59,947 nt of DNA from an uncultured Clostridia bacterium (GTDB lineage Bacteria; Bacillota; Clostridia; Christensenellales; CAG-314), in contig CANQGO010000011.1 of the NCBI GenBank assembly GCA_947623225.1, positions 1-59,947 of the forward strand, read 5' to 3'. The notes beneath the pieces are model-generated. The model was not told the DNA's origin. It saw only the letters and a program-made list of their open reading frames with translations, and did not search any database. Made by a program: the position numbers and the translations under genes. How positions within the stretch are numbered: position 1 is the stretch's first letter; every line of letters starts with the position of its first letter. Shown piece after piece: positions 23,501 to 31,242 of this stretch.

Positions 23501-23669
23501 TTACAGTGCCGACGAGGCTCTCGCGAAAGTATTCGAACGGAATGCCTCGGAGATCGCCGAGGGTTGCCTTGCCGACAGCGTGCTCCCCGCGCAAGAGGGC
23601 AGTTTTGCCAAAGAGTGGGACGTGAACGGCGAGAAATTCGTCCTGTACCTGTCCAAGTCCGTGCGTTGA
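20538..23669 (+). CDS. ileS: Isoleucyl-tRNA synthetase, eukaryote-like type (IleS2)
   Basis: 1043 residues, class I synthetase charging tRNA-Ile. Signature HIGH is at 55-58 (GKPHIGHVL), the editing domain spans about 190-390, KMSKH at 591-595 and the anticodon-binding region from about 690. The sequence GWDTHGLPVE and the length fit the eukaryote-like IleS2 branch rather than the common bacterial IleS1 (GWDCHGLPIE), a branch known for tolerance to mupirocin; tolerance here is inference. AGGAGG precedes the ATG. A T-box with ATC specifier controls it. Confidence 0.96.
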   Translation: MSKYSKVDSSLNFVEREKQILEFWKQNKIFEQTAAKGEGNFTFFDGPPTANGKPHIGHVLTRSIKDLIPRYKVMKGKHVLRKAGWDTHGLPVELEVEKQLGIDGKKQIEEYGIEPFVQKCKQSVWKYKGEWEELSERVAYWADMEHPYVTYDNDYIESEWWALKTIYDKGLLYKGFKIVPYCPRCGTALSSHEVAQGYKDVKEKSAVARFELADEPGTYFLAWTTTPWTLPSNVALCMNADYDYVTVQVGDSRYILAKELLPKHFEEGTYTLLDCKKGKEYEYVRYKPLYTFADIRDGDCYYVTNDGYVTLTDGTGIVHIAPAFGEDDANVGRRYGLPLVQLVGEDGKFVDGCGELSGVFCKDADKLILKDLKSRGLLQAELLFEHSYPFCWRCDTPLIYYARKSWFVKTTAVRDQLLEANASVNWIPPTIGSGRMGNFLENVIDWGISRDRYWGTPLPVWICNKCGKVHVIGSRKELSEKCGCSEDIELHRPFIDKCTWKCDCGGEFVRTPEVIDCWFDSGSMPYAQFHYPFENKELFERNFPADFISEAVDQTRGWFYVLLAVNTILFGKAPFRNCIVLGLVGDEHGVKMSKHKGNVVDPWDSFNKQGADAVRWYFYTASSPWLPSRYYDEAVSEMQRKFLGTLWNTYAFYVLYADIDDFDPSKYRLADCELSLMDKWILSEVNQLVKNVDAGLNNYEITESARAIERFTDMLSNWYVRRCRERYWGSEWTQDKQAAYMTLYTVLDTLVKCAAPFVPFITESIYRNITANCFDDAPESVHLCDYPVADEDLIDRSLNEKMEKVLDLVTLGRSARNAVNVKNRQPLSTMYVVTQGDIDDEMSDIIRNELNIKRLCRVDSADAFAGYEIKPQLKTLGPRYGKLLGKIREKLANLGDEAVAIVDCVKNGGTYTLELGDDRVTVTADDLLISSKNREGYSVVSDHGDTVALDVTLTPELIEEGTVREIVSKIQTMRRECDFVVTDHIDVGYSADEALAKVFERNASEIAEGCLADSVLPAQEGSFAKEWDVNGEKFVLYLSKSVR

Positions 23670-23702
23670 ATCCTTTGTACGGCGGACGTGTCGGACAAAT
23701 GC

Positions 23703-23731
23703 TTGAATAAAAACGGATAATAATGTATAAT
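23703..23731 (+). promoter_or_regulatory. Sigma-A promoter of the transglutaminase-like operon
   Basis: TTGAAT (23703-23708), 17-bp spacer, TATAAT (23726-23731). Confidence 0.82.
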
Positions 23732-23756
23732 AAAGAAAAACGTTCGGAGGAGAGCG

Positions 23757-24719
23757 GTGAATACTTATCGATTTTTTCGTGAGAGGTTATCGCAAGGCGG
23801 TCAGCGTGCCTATGACGCGTTGGAACGCGGTATGTTGGCTACTCAGAGTCAGATAAAGTTCGGCTTTGTCATGGGAGATATCAACAGAATATTCCAAGCG
23901 GTACTGTACGATTGCCCGATGGTATTTCACACGGTAGGGTATTCGGGAAGCGCGGGTTTCGGAGGGATCACCCTCTCGCCGGAATATACCCTGTCCCCCG
24001 AGCAGAAAGTACGCGCGGATCGTGCCGTGCTGCTTAAGGTGCAGAGTCTGGCAAATTGCTCTCGCAGGATGGGCGACGAATGGCAGACCGCTCTCAATCT
24101 GCATGACGAGTTGTGTCGCAGTACGGTATATGACATGTCCGAACCCAATGCGCATACGGCATTCGGAGTGCTTGCGCACGGCAGAGGCGTATGCGACGGG
24201 ATATCCAAGTCTTTCAAACTGTGCTGTGATGCGGTGGGTATAGAGTGTATATGCGTATCGGGCAAAGCGCGCAGCGATCCCGAGATCGCGGCATACGAGT
24301 CGCACTGCTGGAACAAAGTACGCATCAACGGAGTATGGTACAATGTCGACGTTACATTTGACTTGACCGCACCGACGGAGCCCGTCAGACATGACTATTT
24401 CTTGGTGTCCGACAGCGAATTGGCTGCCTCGCACAGTCCTTCATCGAGTTCCGTGCCGTGCAACGCAAACGGTAACTACTACGGCAAAAAGGGATATCTT
24501 TATCGCGATCCCGACATGCTTGCCTCATGGCTGGTATCGCACTTGGGAAGAGAATCGTATACATTGGAGATCAAGTTTGCACCCGAAGTCAATATGTCCG
24601 ATATAGTCACACAGATCGGACGTGCCGTACAGAAGACATTTAACCAATTGGGACGCGGAGGCTCGTATACCTTAACGTATGTCAAGAGCCTGCATACGGG
24701 ACGCCTTACGGTGAAGTGA
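23757..24719 (+). CDS. Transglutaminase-like superfamily protein
   Basis: 320 residues, no signal peptide. The papain-like triad of the family is visible: Cys in GRGVCDGISKSF (about 145), His in YESHCWNKVRING (about 183) and Asp in WYNVDVTFD (about 199). Bacterial members are usually peptidases or peptidoglycan-related. A C-terminal ~70-residue segment after KKGYLYRDPDML has no known domain. GTG start at 23757 with GGAGGAGAG upstream. The methyltransferase gene follows after 6 nt, so the three downstream genes to rluA look co-transcribed. Confidence 0.82.
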   Translation: MNTYRFFRERLSQGGQRAYDALERGMLATQSQIKFGFVMGDINRIFQAVLYDCPMVFHTVGYSGSAGFGGITLSPEYTLSPEQKVRADRAVLLKVQSLANCSRRMGDEWQTALNLHDELCRSTVYDMSEPNAHTAFGVLAHGRGVCDGISKSFKLCCDAVGIECICVSGKARSDPEIAAYESHCWNKVRINGVWYNVDVTFDLTAPTEPVRHDYFLVSDSELAASHSPSSSSVPCNANGNYYGKKGYLYRDPDMLASWLVSHLGRESYTLEIKFAPEVNMSDIVTQIGRAVQKTFNQLGRGGSYTLTYVKSLHTGRLTVK

Positions 24720-24725
24720 TGATAT

Positions 24726-25598
24726 ATGCGATATAATGACGAATGGAAAGATTACAGCATAATTGCCACAGGTGACGGCGAAAAACTCGAGCGATGGAAG
24801 GATATCGTGTTGCTTCGTCCGGATCCGCAGGTGATATGGCACGCTTCGAAACCGCTGTGCGACGTCGTCAGACCGGACGCGAGGTATATCAGATCCTCCT
24901 CCGGAGGCGGACATTGGGAATTCGACGGAAAGTTGCCGGATAGTTGGGTCGTGGGTTGGCGAGATCTGTGTTTCAATGTGCGTCCCATGAACTTCAAGCA
25001 TACGGGACTGTTCCCCGAGCAGGCGGCGAACTGGGCGACTATGATGGAATTGATACGCGGTGCAAAGCGTCCCGTGAGCGTGCTCAACTTGTTTGCTTAT
25101 ACGGGCGGTGCTACAGTCGCATGTCTGTCGGCAGGCGCGAGTGTGTGCCATGTCGACGCCGCCAAGAATATGGTAGAGACGGCGCGGGAAAATGTTACGT
25201 TGTCCGGACTGTCGGACAGACCCGTGAGATATATAGTGGATGATTGCCGCAAGTTCGTCAAGCGTGAGATACGTCGCGGCAATAGATACGACGCTATTGT
25301 GCTGGATCCGCCCAGTTTCGGCAGGGGAAGCAACGGCGAAGAGTGGAAATTGGAAAGGGATATATTCGACTTTCTCGTTCTGTGCGGCGAAGTGTTGAGC
25401 GAGGACCCGCTGTTTGTATTGCTGAACAGCTACACGACGGGGTTGCAACCGGCAACGCTGTACAACCTTCTGTCGCTGACTATTCCACGAAAGGGCAATG
25501 TGAGCGCGTACGAACTGTGTCTGCCCACCGAGGAAGGGACATATCTGCCCTGCGGTGCCAGCGGACTGTGGACAAAACAAGGAGTAAAATATGAGTAG
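24726..25598 (+). CDS. Class I SAM-dependent rRNA methyltransferase (RlmI/RlmK-like, no PUA)
   Basis: 290 residues. The SAM site is LNLFAYTGGATVACLSAGAS (about 119-138) with the acidic VDAAKNMVETAREN strand, and the catalytic motif LDPPSFGRG (about 196) shared with RlmI-type and related 23S rRNA methyltransferases. The N-terminal PUA domain of RlmI is absent. It starts 6 nt after the transglutaminase-like gene without a good ribosome site and overlaps rluA by 8 nt, so it is translationally coupled. Target nucleotide unknown. Confidence 0.8.
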   Translation: MRYNDEWKDYSIIATGDGEKLERWKDIVLLRPDPQVIWHASKPLCDVVRPDARYIRSSSGGGHWEFDGKLPDSWVVGWRDLCFNVRPMNFKHTGLFPEQAANWATMMELIRGAKRPVSVLNLFAYTGGATVACLSAGASVCHVDAAKNMVETARENVTLSGLSDRPVRYIVDDCRKFVKREIRRGNRYDAIVLDPPSFGRGSNGEEWKLERDIFDFLVLCGEVLSEDPLFVLLNSYTTGLQPATLYNLLSLTIPRKGNVSAYELCLPTEEGTYLPCGASGLWTKQGVKYE

Positions 25599-26388
25599 AA
25601 ATTTCACAATGGACGACGTGGCTGTCCTGCATGAAGACAACAGCATTTTGGTAGTGGTCAAGCCGCAGAATATACCTTCCCAGGCGGACAAGAGCGGAGA
25701 CAAAGATCTGCTGACGCTGTTGAAGGAGTATATCAAAACCACTCATGACAAGCCGGGCAACGTGTATCTGGGTCTTGTCCACAGACTGGATCGTCCTACC
25801 GGCGGAGTGATGGTATTTGCCAAGAACAGCAAGTCTGCCGAGCGTCTCAGCAAGCAGATCGCCGAGGGTGAGATGATCAAGCAATACCTTGCGACGGTGG
25901 TGGGAGTGCCTCGTGAGAGCAAGGGTACATTGGTGAATTACCTGAAAAAGAATGCTCTTACCAACAATGTATACGTCGCTACTTTCGGTGATCACGACGC
26001 CAAGCGCGCCGAGTTGAGCTACGAAGTATTGGAGACTCGCGACAGATTGAGCTTGCTGAAGGTGCAATTGGGAACGGGACGCAGTCATCAGATACGCGTA
26101 CAATTTTCCGCGATCAACTGTCCCGTATTCGGCGACGTGCGTTACGGCGGAGATATAAATAAAGGTTGCAATCTGGCTTTGTGGGCATACAGATTGGAAT
26201 TCGATCATCCTATAACCAAGGAACATATGGTATTCGTCGCTTATCCGCCGACGGGAGAGCCTTGGGCGCGCTTCGATATAGCCAAATATATCGAGCAATT
26301 TTCCGACAGCCGCGACGGCGAGGACGACGGGATATCTCTGGCAGAATTGGCAGACGAGGACCCAGTGACAGACGATACGGAAGAATAA
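25591..26388 (+). CDS. RluA family RNA pseudouridine synthase
   Basis: 265 residues. The catalytic motif HRLDRPTGG with its Asp is at about 64-72; RSHQIRVQF (about 164) and the C-terminal strand region are as in the RluA/RluD group. It isomerises uridine in rRNA or tRNA. There is no S4 domain, which places it near RluA/RluC-like single-domain forms. The last ~40 residues are an acidic tail. It overlaps the upstream methyltransferase by 8 nt, a second RNA-modification gene in the operon, and ends at a bidirectional terminator. Confidence 0.92.
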   Translation: MSRNFTMDDVAVLHEDNSILVVVKPQNIPSQADKSGDKDLLTLLKEYIKTTHDKPGNVYLGLVHRLDRPTGGVMVFAKNSKSAERLSKQIAEGEMIKQYLATVVGVPRESKGTLVNYLKKNALTNNVYVATFGDHDAKRAELSYEVLETRDRLSLLKVQLGTGRSHQIRVQFSAINCPVFGDVRYGGDINKGCNLALWAYRLEFDHPITKEHMVFVAYPPTGEPWARFDIAKYIEQFSDSRDGEDDGISLAELADEDPVTDDTEE

Positions 26389-26394
26389 AGAATT

Positions 26395-26420
26395 TCGGCA
26401 CTATATTCGGTGCCGATTTG
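26395..26420. terminator. Bidirectional terminator between rluA and ytaF-like gene
   Basis: TCGGCAC/GTGCCGA stem with TTTG on the plus side and AAATTC-type A/T on the minus side; shared by two convergent genes. Confidence 0.72.
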
Positions 26421-26432
26421 CATGTTGTCGGA

Positions 26433-26942
26433 TCACAATAGTTTGGTCATGGCAAGTGCGGCAAGTATGACAGCCGAGAATATATTCGTATGCACAAGTT
26501 GCACTTTCTTGGCAAGGACCTGCCCCAGTGCGACGGTCAGGTAGTGTGTCACGGCAAAAATTATAGGCGTCAGCAATGCCGGCAACTCTCCGGCAAAGGA
26601 CAGATTGGCTATGGCGGCGTCCATACCGACAGCGACGCCTATGGCACAACTCTCGGCTATGCCGACGTCCGTCAGACACATTCCGATATTTTCTTTTTTC
26701 AGCAGCGTCGCCGCGGCGAGAATGAACAGCAGGACTCCGCCGGCTATATCGGTGAAACTCTCCGCGTAGTGCGATATGACGGCTCCGACGAATGTCGTGA
26801 CCGTGCACATAAGCAGTGTTATCAGGGATACCGCGGCGGGCAGAACGCTGCTCGGACGCTTGTTGAGCGACAGGGAAAATCCCGCCATGAAACTGTCCAG
26901 TGATACAACGATCGCCGTGACGGCTATCGTAAGCATTTTCAT
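26433..26942 (-). CDS. YtaF/MntP-like membrane protein
   Basis: 169 residues, five to six transmembrane helices. Two related motifs mark the internal repeat of the MntP/YtaF group: VSLDSFMAGFSL near the N terminus and GMDAAIANLSF in the middle. MntP exports manganese; YtaF is a sporulation-associated relative. At 169 residues it is short for YtaF (about 210), so assignment to a subgroup is uncertain. AGGAGT lies 7 nt before the ATG. No yybP-ykoY manganese riboswitch is present in the short leader. Confidence 0.75.
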   Translation of the reverse strand: MKMLTIAVTAIVVSLDSFMAGFSLSLNKRPSSVLPAAVSLITLLMCTVTTFVGAVISHYAESFTDIAGGVLLFILAAATLLKKENIGMCLTDVGIAESCAIGVAVGMDAAIANLSFAGELPALLTPIIFAVTHYLTVALGQVLAKKVQLVHTNIFSAVILAALAMTKLL

Positions 26943-26974
26943 CGGAATACTCCTTTGTATAAGTAACGGGTATG

Positions 26975-27004
26975 TTTGTACCCTATGTTTAGAGTGTATG
27001 CCAA
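26975..27004 (-). promoter_or_regulatory. Possible promoter of the ytaF-like gene
   Basis: Minus strand TTGGCA (27004-26999), 18-bp spacer, TACAAA (26980-26975). A GGGTA/TACCC inverted repeat overlaps the -10. Confidence 0.4.
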
Positions 27005-27065
27005 ACGCAAAAAATGTGTTTTGAGGTATTTTATATATTAAATCTGTTTTTGTATTTGCAAGTAG

Positions 27066-27094
27066 TTGACAATCGTGACAAATAAATGTAAAAT
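27066..27094 (+). promoter_or_regulatory. Sigma-A promoter of the surface protein gene
   Basis: TTGACA (27066-27071), 17-bp spacer, TAAAAT (27089-27094). Confidence 0.85.
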
Positions 27095-27170
27095 ATCCCT
27101 ATATGCGGTGAAAAGCGCACGTTTTTTGCCGTGCACGAAAAGTTGGGTATAAACACCCTTCGGAGGAACA

Positions 27171-28814
27171 ATGAAAAGATTTTTTAGTATCATAATAGCG
27201 TTGGCGATGCTTGTCGGTTTGTTATCGGCGACAGCAGTGGCTGTGGCGGAAGAAGCCGGCGGGACCGGAAGCCCCGAGCCCGAGTCCAAGCGTACCGTAG
27301 AATTCAACTATGACAAATTCGACGATTATGTGAAGTCTGTGGCTGACAACTATTATCTGGAAATGAACAGCGACTTCATGTTCGAGAACAAGTGGTGGGA
27401 AGACGCCGATAAAGTCCACGAGATTTTCCCCGGCATCAACTACAACGAGCTGCCCGCGACGGATATCGCAGGCAAAGAGGAAGCAGACAAGCATGACCTT
27501 ACTTTCAGTCTCGGTGAAACGGCTGCGGAAAGCGAAGCGGACCAGGATGACTACAAGGCTGCCAAGTATTGGGCTACGGAGCGTATCACGTTGCCTGACG
27601 GACCGACTGCGGCTACAGAGAAAAAAACAGTAACGGAAGGCGAGGACCCTCAGGACGTGCCCAAGGGATACTTCGACGGTTGGAAGGTCGTCTACAAAGA
27701 TGAAAGTCTCGACGCTGAGCACAAAATTGCCGAATGGAAAAAAGAAGTACTGTACAAGGCAGGCGACAAGATCTCTATGCCCGATTGCGACGTGGAAATA
27801 GTCGCTCAGTGGGTAGAGACGGAAGAAGAAGTCTCCGACAAGGTATACGATGACAAGATCTACCTTCTGTATGTGACGCCCACGGGCGCGACCACAGAGG
27901 ATATGAAGGACTGGCAGCGTTGCCAGGTGACGAGCGACTTCAGCCTCACTACCGAAGGCGAATGGAACTTCCGTTTTGCTGTGTTGGACGGCAATGCTTT
28001 TGCTCAGCCCGATTATTCGTTTGATTTCGACGACGTATTGGTGACGACTTTTGCCGCGGCGGAAGAACTTATCAAGCAAGCCGAAGACAACAACGAAGAA
28101 GTCAACAACGACAATGTAAAAGCGTTCAACGGCACTCTTACTTATTATGCCAAGGATACGACCGCTCCGCAGATAGAGCTGTCGACCACTCAGCAGAACA
28201 GAGTCACAGACGGTTTGACGGTAGGTACCACCTATTCCATTTCCACTTCGCTGGATATAACCGAATGTTCTTCCACCAAGGTGACATATGTCGTTTACAA
28301 GAAGGTCGCGGCAGGTACGGAAGGCGCAGACAGTGAAGGTTGGCTGAAAATCTACGACAGCGCGACAAGTACAGTTACCGAAGGATATGAATACAAATCG
28401 GACAACAGCAATCCTCAGGGTTGCATCTCCACGAGCGGCGTCATAACTCCGCTGGCGGAGGACGTGACAGGCGAGGACGTATACAAGATCGAGTATACAG
28501 TAGTGGACACTTACGGCAATGTGGGCGTCAAGAAGGTAGAATCTGATAAGACTCCTTCTACCGACGAATATCATCCCGTCATGTTGCTCAAGGTGAAAGC
28601 CGCTCCCGTCTCCGCCACGACCAAGCCTGTAGACGTATGGAAGATAGTGCTGTATGTCATTGCCGGTCTGTCTGCAGTAGGCATAGTTGTGTTGCTTTGC
28701 ATCAAACCCAAGCAACCCAAAGCCGCTGACGGACGTTACAATCCCAACAATACGGATGAGAACACTTCCGCCGACGATCAGCCGAGCGAGAACACGGACG
28801 ATAGAGTGGAATAA
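27171..28814 (+). CDS. Secreted, C-terminally membrane-anchored surface protein
   Basis: 547 residues. Signal peptide (1-26, ending TAVAVAEEA), a long acidic extracellular region, one transmembrane helix near 483-505 (IVLYVIAGLSAVGIVVLLCI) and a short basic then acidic cytoplasmic tail, so it is exposed outside and anchored at its C terminus without an LPxTG motif. The middle has beta-sandwich-like segments (YTVVDTYGNVGVKKVES, EIVAQWVETEEE). I recognise no named domain. CGGAGGAAC lies just before the ATG. It is monocistronic. Confidence 0.7.
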   Translation: MKRFFSIIIALAMLVGLLSATAVAVAEEAGGTGSPEPESKRTVEFNYDKFDDYVKSVADNYYLEMNSDFMFENKWWEDADKVHEIFPGINYNELPATDIAGKEEADKHDLTFSLGETAAESEADQDDYKAAKYWATERITLPDGPTAATEKKTVTEGEDPQDVPKGYFDGWKVVYKDESLDAEHKIAEWKKEVLYKAGDKISMPDCDVEIVAQWVETEEEVSDKVYDDKIYLLYVTPTGATTEDMKDWQRCQVTSDFSLTTEGEWNFRFAVLDGNAFAQPDYSFDFDDVLVTTFAAAEELIKQAEDNNEEVNNDNVKAFNGTLTYYAKDTTAPQIELSTTQQNRVTDGLTVGTTYSISTSLDITECSSTKVTYVVYKKVAAGTEGADSEGWLKIYDSATSTVTEGYEYKSDNSNPQGCISTSGVITPLAEDVTGEDVYKIEYTVVDTYGNVGVKKVESDKTPSTDEYHPVMLLKVKAAPVSATTKPVDVWKIVLYVIAGLSAVGIVVLLCIKPKQPKAADGRYNPNNTDENTSADDQPSENTDDRVE

Positions 28815-28843
28815 ACCACGTAAACGGAAAAACAGACGAATAC

Positions 28844-28873
28844 CGAGCCCTGCAAGTGCAGGGCTCGATTTCT
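28844..28873 (+). terminator. Intrinsic terminator of the surface protein gene
   Basis: GAGCCCTGC/GCAGGGCTC stem, 4-nt loop, then GATTTC. Confidence 0.82.
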
Positions 28874-28956
28874 ATATCATGGGGAAGTGACTTGAATATC
28901 GCCAAGTAAGTATATCTGAGATTTTTCCGCGCTCGTGACGGGCGTGAGCCTTTTAA

Positions 28957-28989
28957 TGAAAATGCACACCCGAAGCAAAGGGTGTGCAT
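28957..28989 (-). terminator. Intrinsic terminator of the nagA-like operon
   Basis: Perfect 10-bp ATGCACACCC/GGGTGTGCAT stem; on the minus strand TTTTCATT follows. Confidence 0.85.
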
Positions 28990-29016
28990 ATCGTTTTGTC
29001 TGGAAGTCCGATCATA

Positions 29017-29994
29017 TCAGCCGAACATGATGAAGTCGGCGTCTTTGTTTATTTCTATAGTACCTATACGGTTTTGCAGACCGACCATACGAGCGGGAGT
29101 TGTCGTCCATATCTTGATAGCCTCCGCAAGGCGTAGACCGCATAGAGTGACGGTGTTTGCCAGTCCCTGATAAGCGTCAGCGGTATTCAGCGTGATACCT
29201 GCCACGCGTCCCGTACCGCCGACCTTGACGAGCAGTTTCAACATGTCCGGCGCGACGCGTTGTCCGTCGAATACGGTCATCGTGTACAGACCGTGCAGTA
29301 GTGCGCTGCCTGCTATCCCCGGTTCGTTAGCGGACAGCAGAGACATATCGTTGCACCAATCCGTCACTGATACTGCACCCGCGTGTATGGCTTGGTATAC
29401 GGTATCTGCGTCCGCATCGCTTCGCCCGAGCGATACAGTGACTTTGTCGGCGGACAGTTCTGATATAAATGATATGGCGTTGGGAAGTTCGGGTGCCAAG
29501 GTTATAAGTTTTATCTTTCCTTCTGCCGCTTTCTGATAGGTAAGAAACTTGTCCATAGACGGTTGCTGTGTCGGGACGAGAGCTCCGTCGCAGTGGTTCG
29601 GCGATATGAAGGGGCCGTCCAGGTGTATACCTTTTATCTCGGGATACTCTTTTGCCAGCGTCGCTATGAGTGCAAGTTGACGGCAGAGTTTTTCATCCGT
29701 GTCCGTTTTCAGAGTGGGAAATACGGTGCCTACGCCGTGAGAAATGTAGTACTCGAGTATTTTCTTCATCCCATTGGCGTCGGCGGTATTGAAGTCCAGT
29801 CCATTTGCGCCGTAACTGCACAAGTCCACCAGTGCAGGCAGCAAATAACGGTCGGTACAGTCTATGACTTCCGTTTGTTCATCGGCGACGATCTCGGGAG
29901 ATATCTCTATGATCCTGCCGTGATTGGCAACTATATCTGTCCGCACCAGTCTGTCGTCTATAAGTGCGTGACCGTTTTTGTAAAGTATCATCAT
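29017..29994 (-). CDS. N-acetylglucosamine-6-phosphate deacetylase homologue lacking metal ligands
   Basis: 325 residues with a clear NagA-like amidohydrolase framework: PALVDLCSYGANGLDFN for PGFID..G, GIHLDGPF for HLEGP, ITLAPEL, EPGIAGS, and a C-terminal strand GTIEINKDADFIMFG. Compared with E. coli NagA the zinc and catalytic residues are changed: Glu131 to Asp, His195 to Arg (SLGRSDAD), His216 to Asp (TDWCNDM), His251 to Arg and Asp273 probably to Asn. It is therefore probably not an active deacetylase. AGGAG lies 6 nt before the second ATG (29991), which may be the true start; the first overlaps the rlmI stop. Confidence 0.72.
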   Translation of the reverse strand: MMILYKNGHALIDDRLVRTDIVANHGRIIEISPEIVADEQTEVIDCTDRYLLPALVDLCSYGANGLDFNTADANGMKKILEYYISHGVGTVFPTLKTDTDEKLCRQLALIATLAKEYPEIKGIHLDGPFISPNHCDGALVPTQQPSMDKFLTYQKAAEGKIKLITLAPELPNAISFISELSADKVTVSLGRSDADADTVYQAIHAGAVSVTDWCNDMSLLSANEPGIAGSALLHGLYTMTVFDGQRVAPDMLKLLVKVGGTGRVAGITLNTADAYQGLANTVTLCGLRLAEAIKIWTTTPARMVGLQNRIGTIEINKDADFIMFG

Positions 29995-31166
29995 TAACTC
30001 CTGTCAGATATCCTCAGTACATAGCATTTCAGGTAGTGCGTTTCATCTGCTATGGGCAAGGTCGGGTGATCCGGTGCTTGCGATCGTATCTCGAGACATT
30101 GAGCGGTCCGACCGCTGCGTATTATTGCTTCGTTCAGCATTTTTTCGAACATGGACGGGGAGATATGGTGCGAGCAACTGCAAGTCATCAGATAGCCGCC
30201 GTCTTTGACGAGTTTCATCCCGAGCGTATTGATATCCGTATACCCGCGCAGCGCGTCCGACGCTTCGTGTACTGTCTTGGTAAAAGCGGGCGGATCCAAT
30301 ACTATGCAGTCGAATTGTCGGTGCTCTCTGTGCAACGTGCGCAGCAAGTCGAATACGTCGGCGCACATGGTGGAGATATTGGCAAATCCGTTCAGTTCCG
30401 CATTCTTGCGTACATTTTCGAGGGCGAACTCCGAAGCGTCAACGGCACATACCGATTCCGCGACGGTGGCGGCATTGAGCGAGAATCCTCCGCTGTTGCA
30501 GAAACAATCCAGCACATTACCGTGTGCATATTTACGCAAGGCGAGACGGTTCTCCTTTTGATCGAGGAAATATCCCGTTTTTTGTCCCTTGCGTACGTCT
30601 ATAGCCATAGTCAGACCGTTTTCTTCTATTGTTATCCATTGCGGTACGTCGCCGTACAGTACGCCCGTCTCTTCGGGTAGCCCTTCCTTCTGTCGAACCG
30701 CTACGTCGCTGCGTTCGTATATCCCTTTGGGAGAGAATTCCCGTACAAGTGCGTCTATAATAGTTTTTTTGTGCAGGTACATTCCAAGCGACAGGATCTG
30801 CACCGACAGATAGTCCCCGTACTTGTCCGCTATGAGTGCCGGCAAGCCGTCCGCCTCGGCAAAGACGGCACGGTAGCAGTTGTCGTAGCCCAATTCGCGG
30901 CGGCGCATATTGGCAATATGTATGCGTTCGGCGATGATGTTGTCCACGTCATCGCGTTCGTTGCGAATGAATATACGCACAAGTATCTTGGATGCATGAT
31001 TTATAAAGCCTTTGCCCAGGTAGTTGCCGTCGTAGTCGAATACGGTAGCAAGGGATCCGTTTTTGTCCTTGCCGTCGATATGATCGACTTCATTTGCATA
31101 TACCCACGGATGACCGTCTCTGATGCGGCGTTGCGCACCTTTTTTCAGATAAATTTGATATGACAT
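29994..31166 (-). CDS. rlmI: RlmI-type 23S rRNA (cytosine) methyltransferase with PUA domain
   Basis: 390 residues. N-terminal PUA domain (1-75, KKGAQRRIRDGHPWVYANEV), a beta-rich middle domain, and a SAM fold with VLDCFCNSGGFSLNAA (about 215) and LDPPAFTKT (about 286). Homologues make 5-methylcytosine in 23S rRNA. Its stop overlaps the start of the nagA-like gene by one base, so the two form an operon. The ATG at 31166 begins the PUA domain; an upstream TTG at 31196 lies in the -10 box and is rejected. No strong ribosome site is visible. Confidence 0.88.
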   Translation of the reverse strand: MSYQIYLKKGAQRRIRDGHPWVYANEVDHIDGKDKNGSLATVFDYDGNYLGKGFINHASKILVRIFIRNERDDVDNIIAERIHIANMRRRELGYDNCYRAVFAEADGLPALIADKYGDYLSVQILSLGMYLHKKTIIDALVREFSPKGIYERSDVAVRQKEGLPEETGVLYGDVPQWITIEENGLTMAIDVRKGQKTGYFLDQKENRLALRKYAHGNVLDCFCNSGGFSLNAATVAESVCAVDASEFALENVRKNAELNGFANISTMCADVFDLLRTLHREHRQFDCIVLDPPAFTKTVHEASDALRGYTDINTLGMKLVKDGGYLMTCSCSHHISPSMFEKMLNEAIIRSGRTAQCLEIRSQAPDHPTLPIADETHYLKCYVLRISDRS

Positions 31167-31195
31167 AGCAGTGAATAAGCCTTTTGCTCTTGTCA

Positions 31196-31224
31196 ATTAT
31201 ATAACAACGCCGAAAAAAAAGCAA
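31196..31224 (-). promoter_or_regulatory. Probable promoter of rlmI
   Basis: Minus strand TTGCTT (31224-31219), 17-bp spacer, TATAAT (31201-31196), overlapping the terminator of the preceding cysteine desulfurase gene. Confidence 0.65.
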
Positions 31225-31239
31225 CCCGAGAGGTTGCTT
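31212..31239 (-). terminator. Intrinsic terminator of the cysteine desulfurase gene
   Basis: AAGCAACC/GGTTGCTT stem; on the minus strand eight T residues follow. Confidence 0.9.
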
Positions 31240-31242
31240 TGA

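Noticed and set aside
26943-27000. A manganese (yybP-ykoY) riboswitch in front of the MntP/YtaF-like gene
   Set aside because: The leader is under 40 nt and lacks the conserved loops; only a 5-bp inverted repeat is present.
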